Origin: Aricia agestis
Taxonomy: Eukaryota > Arthropoda > Insecta > Lepidoptera > Lycaenidae
Direction of reading: 5' to 3'
NCBI RefSeq assembly: GCF_905147365.1
Contig: NC_056422.1
Span: 6,078,501-6,142,500 of the forward strand
Length of the DNA stretch: 64,000 bases
Shown: one piece after another, positions 23,001 to 29,886 of the stretch
Position numbering within the stretch: position 1 is the first letter of the stretch
How the letters are laid out: the number at the start of each line of letters is the position of its first letter
Notes under the pieces: model-generated
The model's database searches: none
What the model saw: only the letters and a program-made list of their open reading frames with translations
What the model was told of the DNA's origin: nothing
Position numbers and translations under genes: made by a program

Positions 23001-26000
23001 GAACGGGTCAATACGTCTGGGAACAACCATGTGCGGGTTCTCTCACGATGTTTCCTTCACCGTACGAGCGTCCGTATTGTGTACTTGAGATCAGAAAATG
23101 TCTCATAATATGGTGGGCTAATGTGCTCTAAAAATATACTGATGAGTATCTGTACCGTTTCAGGAGACGCAGTGGTGGAAGATATTCGGTGAGCTGGAGT
23201 GCCTGGCGCTCATCATCGGCTGCCTGTGCCACGACCTCGACCACCGGGGGACCAACAACTCCTTTCAGATCAAGTATGTATTGTTCACTGCTATATTATA
23301 TTATACCGACCCGATAGACGTTGTCCTGTGCTCATGTAAATAAAGAAACTTTTTACCCAACTACAGCGAAGCCAAGGGGTACTAGGTATATTAGGGTATT
23401 TTTGGCAGTCTAAGTATGTTCGTGTTTGTCAGGTATGAACTGTTCACTGCTATATTATAACTAGCGCACCCGACATACGTTGTGCTGTGCTCACTTTTAG
23501 TAATAAACTTTTTACCCTACTGCGATGAAGCCAAAGTGAAGGGTAAGTAGGTAAGAAAGTTATATATTATCTAAGTACCTATACTTGGGTAAGAAAGGGT
23601 ATTTTTGGCAGTCTAAATTTGTATGTTTGTGTCCTCGTACCATTGTAACGCCGCGACTAAGATTTCACGACATTTTTTTTGTAATGAAAATTAAAACTAC
23701 GATTATCTTGACGAGCGCATTATTTACAAATACATGTAAAGTATTATGTTACACATATCATATAATATATTGTTAATTTTAAATATCAATATCCTCAATT
23801 TCAGAGCATCATCACCTCTAGCGCAGCTGTACTCCACATCCACGATGGAACATCACCACTTCGATCAGTGCCTGATGATCCTCAACTCCCCCGGAAACCA
23901 GATCCTGGCCAATCTATCCTCTGATGACTACGAGAAGATTGTGAAGGTGCTCGAAGACGCCATACTTAGTACGGATCTGGCTGTGTATTTTAGGTGAGTT
24001 TTTTTATTTATTTAATCCAGCTCTAGATTTATATATAGGCCCTGGCATATGGGCAGCAGCATCCTATGGCATCCTAGGGGGGGCAGCAGCGTCCTAGGAT
24101 GGCGGCAGAGTTCGTACATAGGGGCGGCAAAATTAAAGTTAAGCCTATATACGCATAAAAAATATAAATCCGGCCCTGATTTGAACCTACAGCTTGTATA
24201 TTTCAATGAAGCACAAAATATTGCTATTGCGCTTCAAATTGAAGAGGCGAGTAGTGAATAGCTAACTAACAAGCTTGTGTCAGCCATATGTGTCAGCAGA
24301 AAGTGTATTTTGGGTGGATACCGTAATATCATAGTAAAAAGGAGGGGAAGTAAGTTATCTTCATACAAAGGCACCGCGCGCGGCTTGTATGTGTGCGCCA
24401 TAATATCAATGTGTCGCCACGTACGGCACACAACAAAATCTCGGCCAGTTTTAGAGGCTGGTACCGCCACAGAATATATGTTAGTAGTACCGCAGAGATT
24501 TTGTTGTGTGCCGTACGTGGCGACGCATTGATACTATGGCGCACACATACAGGCCGCGCGCGGTGCCTTTGTATGAAGATAACTTACTTCCCTTCCTTTT
24601 ACTATGGTAATATGATGTGAATTACTGCTTATCAATTATTTTTCTGTCATTATACGTTCCCTTGATCCTTGAAGCTTTTATAAATAAAGAAAATATTTCA
24701 TCCTGTTTACCATCTTTACTTACTAATTATATAAATGCGAACGTGTGTCTGTCTGTTTGTCTGTATGTTACCTCTTCACGCCCAAACCGCTAAACCGGTT
24801 TTGATGAAACATCGGGTCACTTTGAGTCCCAGGAAAGGACATAGGATACTTTTTATACAAAAAAAATGTACGGTTCCCACGCAATAATCGAATTTTGGTG
24901 CAACTCATCTAGTATTTAATATAAGTAATTATAATCTTTATGAAATGTCAGAGACATGCAAAAAACACAAAACGTCATTATTCTTTGTTCCCTTGCGCAC
25001 AAGTTTTTTTTTTTATTAAATAAGGGGGCAAACGAGCCAACGGGTCACCTGATGGAAAGCAACTTCCGTCACCCATGGACACTCGCAGCATCAGAAGAGC
25101 TGCAGGTGCGTTGCCGGCCTTTTAAGAGGGAATAGGGTAATAGGGGAGGGTAGGGAAGTGAATAGGGTAGGGTATTGTGCCTCCGGTAAACTCACTCACT
25201 CGGCGAAACACAGCGCAAGCGCTGTTTCACGCCGGTTTTCTGTGAGAACCTGGTATTTCTCCGGTCGAGCCGGCCCATTCGTGCCGAAGCATGGCTCTCC
25301 CACGTACAAGTACAAATTTTCATTCCCATCTCATTTACAATTTCAGCAAACGCAAAGACTTCATCGACCTCGTAAGCACCGAGCGGTCAACCACTACCTG
25401 GAGCTGCGACGAGCGGCGCGGGCTGCTGCGGGCCATGCTGATGACGGCCTGCGACCTGGCCGCCATCACCAAGCCCTGGCCGGTGGAGCGAAGAGTGGCA
25501 GCCCTGGTCGCTGGAGAGTTCTTCCGTCAGGGCGACCTGGAGCGGCATAATTTGAATCTTACGCCCATTGTAAGTTAATGACCTTTTTAGTAAGTAATAG
25601 CTGGGATGTGGAGTGGCTGTTCCCAGCCCTGGTTGCCGGAAAATTATTCCGCCAGGGTGACCTGGGCACCGAAATTCACAATGCCGAATTCGACTCGGAT
25701 TCGGAAACTTCATCGCGTGACATCCATGATCCAATAAACGCTCGCCGCGCTAGGCAGACCAATGACCGCACCGTGAAATTTCCGAATCCGTGTCGAACGG
25801 GAATCGTGAATCGCCCTACTGGAACGGCATAATTTAAATCTGACGCCTATTTTGGGTGACCTTCCTCCTACCACTTATAGCAGTGTTACTTTAAGGTTTC
25901 TTTGCTTAACTGCAACAAAAACATAGTTTTGTTTATATAAATAAAGATAATGTTAGTGTATAAGAAAATTATGAAATAGTATTAAAGGAATACTGCTATA

Positions 26001-26887
26001 AGACCTCAAAATTTCTTGAAGCCAATGAGGGGATATCACATAAATCCATAGAAACCCGTGATTGGCTACGCAATACGTCGTTTTTCTGATTTATGACTGC
26101 TGCTACAATTTTTGATTTTACCTTTTATGTAAGTATGTAATTGAATTAAAATGTATTCTCTCGTTTCCAGGACATAATGAACAGAGACAAGGAGGACCAA
26201 CTTCCTGCCATGCAGGTGAAGTTCATCGACACGATATGCCTTCCCATATACGAGGTAAGAACTGAAGATACTATTTAGAAAGACATGTAACTAGTTACTA
26301 GCCGAAGTACTAAAATATGTTATGTACCTGTCGTAGCCCACTGGTTTAAATAGCCGTCCAATCAAACAGCTAGCCCTTTGACTGATCAACGCCATTCAAG
26401 CACACGTCTAGCTTTTTAATTGAATATTTAAGTCGCTCAAAACGTTCAACACTACAGCTGATTCAAAAGCCGCCGTTTGATTGAATTAGTTCAGCACACA
26501 CACACAAATTATACACTCTTGAATAAATAAGAATTTTTTTTATTAAATTTTTTGCTTTATAATTATTTTCAGGCATTCGCAGTCCTATCATCATCACTCC
26601 AACCGATGCTGGATCGAGTGAAAAGCAATCGCGCACACTGGATCGACCTGTCTAACGACAACTACTGCGGGGAGAACTATCTGGAGGCAGACAAGGACAG
26701 AAATAGCCTCTCCTCTCACGTGGACGACACAGAGAATACGTGCGAGGGAGATAGCAGTAACACCGTAAGCTTGTCGTCAGAGAATTCCAAATTCGAAAAT
26801 CTCGAGAACCCCGTAGTCGGTCTCGTCAGTAGTACCACGCTCATGTCGCGTGACATCAAGTTCTGCCAACTTAACGAACTTAATTGA
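11623..26887 (+). CDS. Pde11: PDE11-type cyclic nucleotide phosphodiesterase, 3' exons
   Basis: Eight exons (11623-11772, 12563-12613, 16998-17252, 23164-23273, 23805-23993, 25347-25569, 26171-26254, 26573-26887) join in one frame to 458 codons plus stop. The order is: end of the second GAF domain, linker, a full class I phosphodiesterase catalytic domain, then a polar tail of about 70 residues. Catalytic landmarks are YHNWRHAFN (proton-donor His), HDLDHRGTNN (metal ligands), MTACDLAAITKPW (metal Asp) and LPAMQVKFIDTICLP (nucleotide-binding Gln). The family hydrolyses cAMP and/or cGMP in the cytosol. Wording of HNTHMYEKA, SYHASASLDDAQRLR and MNRDKEDQLP points to PDE11 rather than PDE5/6, inferred from memory of the families. 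Every exon has AG and GT borders and phases agree. The GAF-A and N-terminal exons are not in view. No CAAX box ends the protein, unlike PDE6. Confidence 0.93.
11838..11876 (+). repeat. Duplicated piece of Pde11 exon 1 in intron
   Basis: This 39-bp stretch matches exon positions 11677-11715 with one difference (GGATGGGC in the exon, GGAGGGGC here). The preceding GACGAG may also derive from the exon with a short deletion. It has no splice sites of its own and is probably non-functional. Confidence 0.9.
12050..12216. mobile_element. TA-type MITE, copy 2
   Basis: The left end (CTCATATACGGTTTTGC) and right end (GAGCAAAACCGTATTTAG) resemble those of 10957-11321, and the interior keeps TCGAGCCGGCTCGATGG. 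It is shorter, so an internal part is missing. Confidence 0.75.
12563..12613 (+). CDS. Pde11: Pde11 exon 2 (linker)
   Basis: Seventeen codons reading VLSYHASASLDDAQRLR, phase 0 at both ends, after TTTCAG and before GTAAGT. It is the linker between GAF-B and the catalytic domain. Its small size is supported by exact phase agreement with both neighbours. Confidence 0.9.
12742..12926 (+). mobile_element. RTE-type LINE 3' fragment
   Basis: In one frame (12751-12903) it reads TSRPPTRWDDDLRLVAG, then WMRVAGDRSSWRSLREAYV and a stop, the usual C-terminal end of an RTE-clade reverse transcriptase polyprotein. A GATGATGAT tail follows. Everything upstream is absent, as expected for a 5'-truncated insertion. 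It lies in the Pde11 intron after exon 2. Confidence 0.8.
13185..13315. repeat. Dispersed repeat fragment
   Basis: A stretch with CCCTGAGATCATATCAAAGG and a TTTTCGTGG block. A diverged relative with CCCTGAGACCATATCACGGG lies at 22725-22835 in the next intron. Origin unknown. Confidence 0.5.
13405..13664. mobile_element. MITE with ACTCCCTA ends
   Basis: TTTAAGCACTCCCTAGATGG and GTGTAGGGAGTGTTTTAAA are the ends. Just inside, GTAATTCAGCATTACATGC is mirrored by GCATGTAATGCTGAATTAC. Lies in the intron after exon 2. Confidence 0.8.
13665..14559. other. Intron sequence, nothing recognised
   Basis: AT-rich Pde11 intron DNA without noticed repeat ends or exon candidates. Confidence 0.4.
14560..14695. 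mobile_element. MITE relative of 59023-59156
   Basis: It shares CCTCTCTCGTTTTTC, the GAAAGAGAA block and the ACAAGCC motif with the element at 59023-59156. The outer ends (AATTTCGCCAAAGACTG) are diverged. Confidence 0.55.
15181..15518 (-). mobile_element. SINE family A, copy 1
   Basis: On the minus strand it runs from TACGTGGGAGAGCCATGC to CCGTTTGCTCGTTTGCCCCC and a poly-A (the T-run at 15181-15198). A GGGAA/GGGTA-rich middle varies in length between copies. Seven longer copies are seen in the window. The head is not obviously tRNA-like. The open frame in it is a property of the repeat. Confidence 0.8.
16057..16365. mobile_element. TA-type MITE, 'CCATAAAG' family copy 1
   Basis: TACCATAAAGTTAATATACC and GGTATATTAACTTTATGGT are the inverted ends, with AGCGGAATAGAG / CTCTATTCCGC inside them. 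A second copy in the same orientation lies at 29583-29886. Confidence 0.85.
16541..16713. repeat. Inverted repeat
   Basis: CGGTACCACAGACATAGATC and, inverted, GATCTATGTCTGTGGGCGG plus TACC form arms with inner GATAGATACCGCAT / ATGCGGTATCTATC. Probably a MITE; no target duplication was resolved. Confidence 0.7.
16784..16924. mobile_element. Short MITE upstream of Pde11 exon 3
   Basis: CTGCATTCACACCAAA and TTTAGTGTGAACGCAG are the inverted ends. It stops about 73 bp before the exon 3 acceptor. Confidence 0.7.
16998..17252 (+). CDS. Pde11: Pde11 exon 3 (start of catalytic domain)
   Basis: Eighty-five codons, phase 0 at both ends. The acceptor is TTTCGCAG with a second AG two bases later; only the first keeps the frame with exon 2. 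The exon encodes the N-terminal helices of the phosphodiesterase domain (TACLRMFLDLDFVERFHIDY, CRWLLSVKKNYRN) and the catalytic YHNWRHAFN, whose first His is the proton donor in this family. The donor is GTGAGT. The open frame runs a little into the intron but loses similarity. Confidence 0.93.
17586..17789. mobile_element. MITE 'CAGCGGGGC', copy 1
   Basis: CAGCGGGGCTAAAATGGTC and GACCATTTTAGTCCCGCTG are the ends. A second copy lies inverted at 18617-18823 in the same intron. Confidence 0.85.
17790..18616. other. Intron sequence, nothing recognised
   Basis: Unassigned intron DNA. The stretch at 18085-18300 (GGGGGGTGAATTTTGAAAATCC and related) has the look of an old dispersed repeat, without definable ends. 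Confidence 0.35.
18617..18823. mobile_element. MITE 'CAGCGGGGC', copy 2 (inverted)
   Basis: The GCGGGGCTAAAATGG end and the GACCATTTTAGCCCCGCTG end match copy 1 at 17586-17789. Interior blocks (GCAAGTCTGCTTGCAATTCA, GACATTTGTCAGATTGACAG) show that it is inverted relative to copy 1. Confidence 0.85.
18977..19382. repeat. Long inverted repeat with ~150-bp arms
   Basis: The left arm (18977-19126) and right arm (19233-19382) are near-perfect complements. Both contain GGCAGTAAATATTATTTCAT or its inverse and the GTGTGTCGGGGGA / TCCCCCGACACAC pair nearest the centre. A spacer of about 105 bp separates them. It lies in the sense strand of the Pde11 intron after exon 3, so transcription would make a long hairpin RNA. 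Most likely a foldback MITE. Confidence 0.88.
19383..20040. repeat. Intron repeats and (ACAG)n tract
   Basis: GAGCCCAAACATGAAACCTC near 19503 and GAGCCCAAACACGAAACCTC near 19641, each followed by GTGCTGCAGCA-like blocks, are a diverged direct duplication of about 140 bp. GCTGATGATGATGAAT at 19868-19883 resembles an RTE-type tail. A pure GACA tract occupies about 19990-20022. Confidence 0.55.
20041..20555. other. Intron sequence, little recognised
   Basis: ACAGGGTGTCACAAAACTAAGTG at 20355-20375 looks like one end of the TA-type element family seen complete at 58426-58680, but no partner end was found. Confidence 0.4.
20556..20674 (-). mobile_element. tRNA-derived SINE (family C) with head
   Basis: On the minus strand, TGGCTCAGTGGTGAGCG resembles an A box and GGTTCGAATCC an exact pol III B box, with a paired T-arm around it. 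The body then reads GGAACAAAAAGTTTTCAATG as in the fragment at 4395-4505. The acceptor stem does not pair, so it is a SINE head rather than a tRNA gene. Confidence 0.75.
20803..21078 (-). mobile_element. SINE family B fragment
   Basis: It matches the body of the fuller copy at 63095-63642, including GGACGGAAGACCGACACG, GAGAGATCAGGCGCAGGACC and ATGGATCATCTTACTTGTC. Both the tRNA-like head and the tail are missing. Nested inside the TTAA element. Confidence 0.75.
21206..21363. mobile_element. Short MITE, copy 2 (inverted)
   Basis: Reverse-complement relative of 8791-8937: CAGGCAGTTGACAGACC at one side, CTGCCTAGGAATCAACTTCT at the other, with GATCTGTCGGCTGGGTTTGA inside. Nested in the TTAA element at 20685-21609. 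Confidence 0.75.
21610..21967. other. Fragment of 'GGGTGTGT' MITE and spacer
   Basis: GTATAGAGTTCACTGTAAG and GGGGAAACTCGTGACGC at 21630-21705 are shared with the element at 58426-58680. Only about half is present, next to the TTAA element's right end. Confidence 0.5.
21968..22136 (-). mobile_element. TTAA element family P2, truncated
   Basis: TTAAGAGCCCATATGACC opens it. It matches one end of the 437-bp elements at 34280-34716 and 47018-47454 up to AAAAAATGCTCGATAG, where similarity stops. Confidence 0.8.
22240..22570 (+). mobile_element. SINE family A, copy 2
   Basis: The only plus-strand copy in the window: it starts ACGTGGGAAAGCCATGC and ends in CCCCCTTATATTCAT plus an A-run. Its tail has CCGGAGTTGG where other copies have CCGTTTGCTCG. 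Confidence 0.8.
22571..23163. other. Intron DNA with repeat scraps
   Basis: 22725-22835 is related to 13185-13315. 22905-22953 is a near palindrome (GGGACAATATTTTAAATGC and its inverse around a 10-nt centre). The CACGATGTTTCCTTCACCGT block at 23045-23064 looks like another dispersed repeat. No exon is seen until the acceptor at 23163. Confidence 0.5.
23164..23273 (+). CDS. Pde11: Pde11 exon 4 (metal-binding HDLDH)
   Basis: The exon has 110 bases, phase 0 in and two bases of the last codon out. It encodes WWKIFGELECLALIIG and CLCHDLDHRGTNNSFQI. HDLDHRGTNN carries the His and Asp that hold the catalytic metals and is invariant in class I phosphodiesterases. Acceptor GTTTCAG, donor GTATGT. The donor is included in a local tandem duplication of the intron start. 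Confidence 0.93.
23274..23605 (+). repeat. Tandem duplication of intron start after exon 4
   Basis: Two diverged copies, each opening with GTATG and CTGTTCACTGCTATATTATA-like sequence and closing with GGGTATTTTTGGCAGTCTAA. Copy 1 starts at the exon 4 splice donor. Copy 2 starts near 23433 with a donor-like GTATGA after CAG. Confidence 0.75.
23805..23993 (+). CDS. Pde11: Pde11 exon 5
   Basis: The exon has 189 bases; its first completes the split Lys codon and its last two begin a Ser codon finished in exon 6. It encodes LAQLYSTSTMEHHHFDQCLM, ILNSPGNQIL and LEDAILSTDLAVYF. EHHHFDQ and ILSTDLA are conserved helices lining the active site. Acceptor TTTCAG, donor GTGAGT. Confidence 0.93.
24322..24613. 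repeat. Inverted repeat, ~140-bp arms
   Basis: The plus strand reads GGGGAAGTAAGTTATCTTCA and GGCACCGCGCGCGGC, and both return inverted near 24550-24600. The centre holds CAACAAAATCTCGGC and its inverse. Open frames on both strands here are mirror images caused by the symmetry. Intron after Pde11 exon 5. Confidence 0.88.
24718..24912 (+). mobile_element. Small Helitron-like element
   Basis: ACTAATTATATAAATGCGAA, a GTCTGTCTGT tract, subterminal GAGTCCCAGGAAAGGACATA, and a 3' CATCTAG followed by T. Both ends are weaker than in the copies at 4196 and 5708. Confidence 0.6.
25004..25306 (-). mobile_element. SINE family A, copy 3, beside exon 6
   Basis: T-run at 25004-25014 (poly-A on the minus strand) to TACGTG at 25306. 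Its 5' end is only 40 bp from the exon 6 AG, so it lies at the likely branch-point region. The 40 remaining bases still offer a pyrimidine-rich TTTACAATTTCAG. Confidence 0.85.
25347..25569 (+). CDS. Pde11: Pde11 exon 6 (metal-binding Asp)
   Basis: The exon has 223 bases; the first completes a Ser codon and the rest are 74 codons ending ATT before GTAAGT. It encodes KRKDFIDLVS, a variable loop, LLRAMLMTACDLAAITKPWP and FFRQGDLERHNLNLTPI. The Asp in MTACDLAAITKPW is the fourth metal ligand in this family. Local GC is higher than in the flanking introns. Its last 75 bases have a diverged second copy downstream. Confidence 0.93.
25624..25851 (+). pseudogene. Second copy of the end of Pde11 exon 6, split by a MITE
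   Basis: Segments 25624-25665 and 25819-25851 align to exon 6 bases 25499-25569. Joined at CTGG they would read in the same frame, with residues ALVAG, FRQGDL and ERHNLNLTPI kept. Of about 12 base differences, about 10 fall at third codon positions; only Glu to Lys and Phe to Leu change residues. The first two thirds of the exon are absent, no acceptor precedes it, and the donor GTAAGT is replaced by TTGGGT. A 153-bp MITE splits it. It therefore looks like a once-constrained duplicate exon, now dead. Confidence 0.8.
25666..25818. mobile_element. 153-bp MITE inside the exon copy
   Basis: The ends share ATTCACAATGCC / GGGAATCGTGAAT and a long inner match, CGGATTCGGAAACTTCA against TGAAATTTCCGAATCCG. 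CTGG on both sides (25662-25665, 25819-25822) is the apparent target duplication, matching one CTGG in the original exon. Confidence 0.75.
26171..26254 (+). CDS. Pde11: Pde11 exon 7 (nucleotide-binding Gln)
   Basis: Twenty-eight codons, phase 0 at both ends, after TTTCCAG and before GTAAGA. It reads DIMNRDKEDQLPAMQVKFID and TICLPIYE. The Gln in AMQVKF corresponds to the invariant purine-binding glutamine of phosphodiesterases. Confidence 0.93.
26320..26505. mobile_element. Fragment of large foldback (arm)
   Basis: CTGGTTTAAATAGCCGTCCA, AAACAGCTAGCCCTTTGACT and AAACGTTCAACACTACAGCT match the arms of the element at 39761-40500. Only arm sequence is present. Confidence 0.75.
26573..26887 (+). 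CDS. Pde11: Pde11 last exon and C-terminal tail
   Basis: The exon encodes 104 residues and the TGA stop. The first part (AFAVLSSSLQPMLDRVKSNR, AHWIDLS) is the final catalytic-domain helix. The remaining 70 or so residues are rich in Ser, Asn, Asp and Glu, with no recognisable domain, and end CQLNELN. Such tails are variable in the family. Acceptor ATTTTCAG. Confidence 0.92.
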   Translation, partial: AFAVLSSSLQPMLDRVKSNRAHWIDLSNDNYCGENYLEADKDRNSLSSHVDDTENTCEGDSSNTVSLSSENSKFENLENPVVGLVSSTTLMSRDIKFCQLNELN

Positions 26888-27307
26888 ACAATACAAGATG
26901 GCGTCCAATAGACCAAGCCCCTTACTAATAAAAAATTAGCGAAATAATACAATGTGTCCTTTTCCGGCAAGCGACTTCTGTAAGTTATAAGACAGAGACA
27001 AAACATTGTGTAGCGTATCCATCGTGTAAATATTTTTATTAGTAAGGTGGCAATAGTTTTTCGAAGCTTTATCGCTATATTTTGCTTTTAAGCGTTATAT
27101 CGTGACATGGGCATATTATGATTCCCCATAAAATGGGTTAATATTTTTATAATATTGTATTAAATCATTGCTGAAGAATGAGTATATTTTGTATAGTCGG
27201 CGAGTGGTGTTGTCTAGATGTAGGATCGAAAAACAGATAGGTAAAAGCAGACTTTGAGTTGAATGTTTAGTTTTAGAATATATTTTGATGCCTCGATTTG
27301 AAATAAA
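26888..27307 (+). other. Probable Pde11 3' UTR
   Basis: AT-rich sequence after the stop. An AATAAA at 27302-27307 is the first good polyadenylation hexamer; the real end may lie further on. No transcript data were available. Confidence 0.45.
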
Positions 27308-27690
27308 TCTTTACATTTGTAATCCACCGATGAAGAGTTGCTATTATAGCTACTTTTGACCATAAACAAACCTGGACCATAGACTAGAAAAGAGGATTTA
27401 TACAGCGTGTATCTAAATCCTTGTAATACGAAGTAAAACCACATTATGCTTTAGAAAATATAGTTAAAAGTTAAAACTATTGATGTAAAATGATAAGAAA
27501 ATGTTACTCTTAAATCATCGTTGAGTCCAGGTTTGGAATATGATTTGATGAAATCGGTCTCGAATCGTTTATAGTGCGTTCAGAGTTATTTTACAACTGA
27601 CAAGACTTTGTTATCTCTCTATCGAGGTAAAATATCTTATCTGCCAAATAAGATCATTTGGCAAAAATTAAAGGGAGACGCTGGCAATTT
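27308..27690. other. Spacer or extended 3' UTR
   Basis: No repeat ends, exon or RNA gene recognised. Confidence 0.35.
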
Positions 27691-27693
27691 TTA

Positions 27694-27878
27694 GCCCGGC
27701 CGCACATTGTCCGAATTCTGATCAGAAACAGTTGAATTTCGCCGGACCGCCACCCCGCACACTATCCGAAATATCCTTCCGGCAAGTTCGAGCTCACTCG
27801 GCTCAGTACAAAATGTAAGAGACGGCGCGGACGTTCAACTGTTTCTGATCAGAAATTTCGGACAATGTGCGGCCGGGC
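27694..27878. mobile_element. TTA-type MITE 'GCCCGGCC'
   Basis: GCCCGGCCGCACATTGTCCG and its inverse are the ends, followed inside by CTGATCAGAAACAGTTGAA in both arms. TTA flanks both sides (27691-27693, 27879-27881). Confidence 0.88.
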
Positions 27879-27881
27879 TTA

Positions 27882-28334
27882 ACTTGTATCTTTGATGCCT
27901 CTTTCCAGTTAGCGATCTTAAAGTTTTGCGCGAGCTACGCTGATATCCTACCTTGATATGAACCTTATGTGGTAGACATAAGATCCTCTCAGACGTAAAA
28001 TTACCCTGAATAGGCTATATTGTGAATGACGTGTCATAAATGTTCCTTCTAGCGTAGAATTCGAGCCGTTTTGTCGACCGCGTGTGTTGTGTGTAGTGTG
28101 ATATTTTAGTTAAGACGAATGTATTTAGTCGCGACGTATTCCAGAGCACATAAACCCACTATAGTGTAAATATTTTAAAATAATAATACTAAGATTTTAA
28201 AAAACATACGTTCTTGGCCCTAAGTATTGCACATTGACCTTTAAGATAAGGTTAAGAAATCGGAAATTCAGGTAAATAAGAATATTATGTAATAATATTC
28301 TGTTTCCGTTTCAAAATTATTGAAACTTTCCTGC
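27882..28334. other. Spacer, nothing recognised
   Basis: Unassigned intergenic sequence. Confidence 0.4.
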
Positions 28335-28494
28335 CCTAGTAGACAGGTGGCAAGCGATTATTATCGTAAACGCTAACAAAATGTATGCGATTTGACATAA
28401 GTCATCGCTTCGCTAGCGAATACTAATGTCAAATCCCATACATTTAGTCGCGTTGGCGTTGGCGTTTACGATAATCGCTTGCCGCTTGTCTAGG
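28335..28494. mobile_element. MITE 'GGCAAGCGATTAT'
   Basis: GGTGGCAAGCGATTATTATC and GATAATCGCTTGCCGCTTG are inverted ends. CGTAAACGC and GCGTTTACG lie inside, and AATGTATG-like blocks mirror each other near the centre. Confidence 0.8.
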
Positions 28495-29050
28495 CCCTCT
28501 GGTCTTGGGTAGCGAATACGAAAATAGCCGATGTAAAATGTCAAGAAATACTTCGTGGATTATCGGTTATCTTCGACTGTTTGTGTCAACGTTTTGAAGT
28601 CAATTTCAAAGGTCAATGAGGATAATTTTATCTCTTGCTTGAATATTCTGGAATTTTCTAGAATCTAGACGCTCCAGGGATACGTCACAAAACGTGTGTA
28701 TGTCCTTAACTTACCTCATTCTATTCCTAAACATTCGTGTTGCTAGTGATTCCAGCATCAGGTCCTAACTGTCATTACGACCAAGATACCAAAAATTCTT
28801 ATATCTAGTTACTTTACTTAATAAAATTAACAGGAAAATGCACATGTAAACCTAGTTTAAGTCACACTTGTAAATAACATATTAACAGCTAACCTTTTAG
28901 TTTCGTACATCTGAGCTTACTGCATTTGGGCGTATAAGTTTTGTACCTAAGATTCTGTGATCATAGGGATAAAATTTATGACTCAAATGAACCGTTATTG
29001 GTGGTTAATAGAGATTGGCTAAACAATATTATCACATCACCATGTTCACT
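28495..29050. other. Spacer, nothing recognised
   Basis: Unassigned intergenic sequence. Confidence 0.4.
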
Positions 29051-29278
29051 ATACAGGTTGTTAGGTTAAACACCGTTATCCTTAAAACCATCAAAAGAGC
29101 CCGTCAAAATGAACAACTTTTTCTATGAGAACAATGCTGGGAACTCAAAAAATCCGTCTTCATACCCATACGAATTGCCGGTATGAAGACGGACGGACAG
29201 AAGAAAATTTTGTTCACTTTAACGGGCTCATTAATTGATGATTTTAAGGATAACGGTATTAAACCTAACAACCTGTAT
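29051..29278. mobile_element. MITE 'ACAGGTTGTTAGG'
   Basis: ATACAGGTTGTTAGGTTAAA and TTAAACCTAACAACCTGTAT are the ends. CCGTTATCCTTAAAA and the CCGTCTTCATACC centre are also mirrored. The 60-codon frame here is part of the repeat. Confidence 0.85.
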
Positions 29279-29582
29279 ATTAATAAAGAACATGTTATGA
29301 ATAGCTACAAAGTAAGTTTCAAAATCACTATTACAAGAATACACGTGCACACGACAACGTCATGATGACATGAATGTGTGCCGTGTATGCTTGTAGCAGT
29401 GAAATGAAATTGAAAAATCACTATGTAGCTGGTTAAACCTTGTTCTTCACTAGCGTTTATCAAACATGGTGATATTATAATATTGTTTAACCCTCTCCAA
29501 CTACCTACAGGTTGTTTTAACCCCTAGGAACCGCAGCCTCGCTACATAGACAGTTACGGTACCGTCGTTCATTCCACTCATG

Positions 29583-29886
29583 TGTATACCATAAAGTTAA
29601 TATACCCAGCGGAATAGAGAAACAAAGGCCTGAGCAAGAGAGATGTCACTATCAGTAACACTGTGTGGGAAAAAGAGACGTGTGACAGCAGCACCCTTTT
29701 TTTGACGTCCAGTCGGCACGTGCCGCACGTTGACAACTTAATCTCATAGAAATCATGTTCAATCATGCTTGTGTAAGTGTATACGTACAAATATTTTTAC
29801 ACACAGATGAAACCAATTTCGGTTTCGTTTGACAGCTCGAGATTTTTGCTCTATTCCGCTGTTATATTAACTTTATGGTGTATACA
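29583..29886. mobile_element. TA-type MITE, 'CCATAAAG' family copy 2
   Basis: Closely matches 16057-16365 along its length (AACAAAGGCCTGAGCAAGAG, GTGCCGCACGTTGACAA, ATCATGCTTGTGTAAGTG). Ends TGTATACCATAAAG / CTTTATGGTGTATACA. Confidence 0.88.

Noticed and set aside
24277..24620. Several overlapping frames on both strands resembling a gene pair
   Set aside because: They are mirror images produced by the inverted repeat at 24322-24613.
25387..25734. 115-codon minus-strand frame
   Set aside because: It is antisense to PDE11 exon 6 and its copy.
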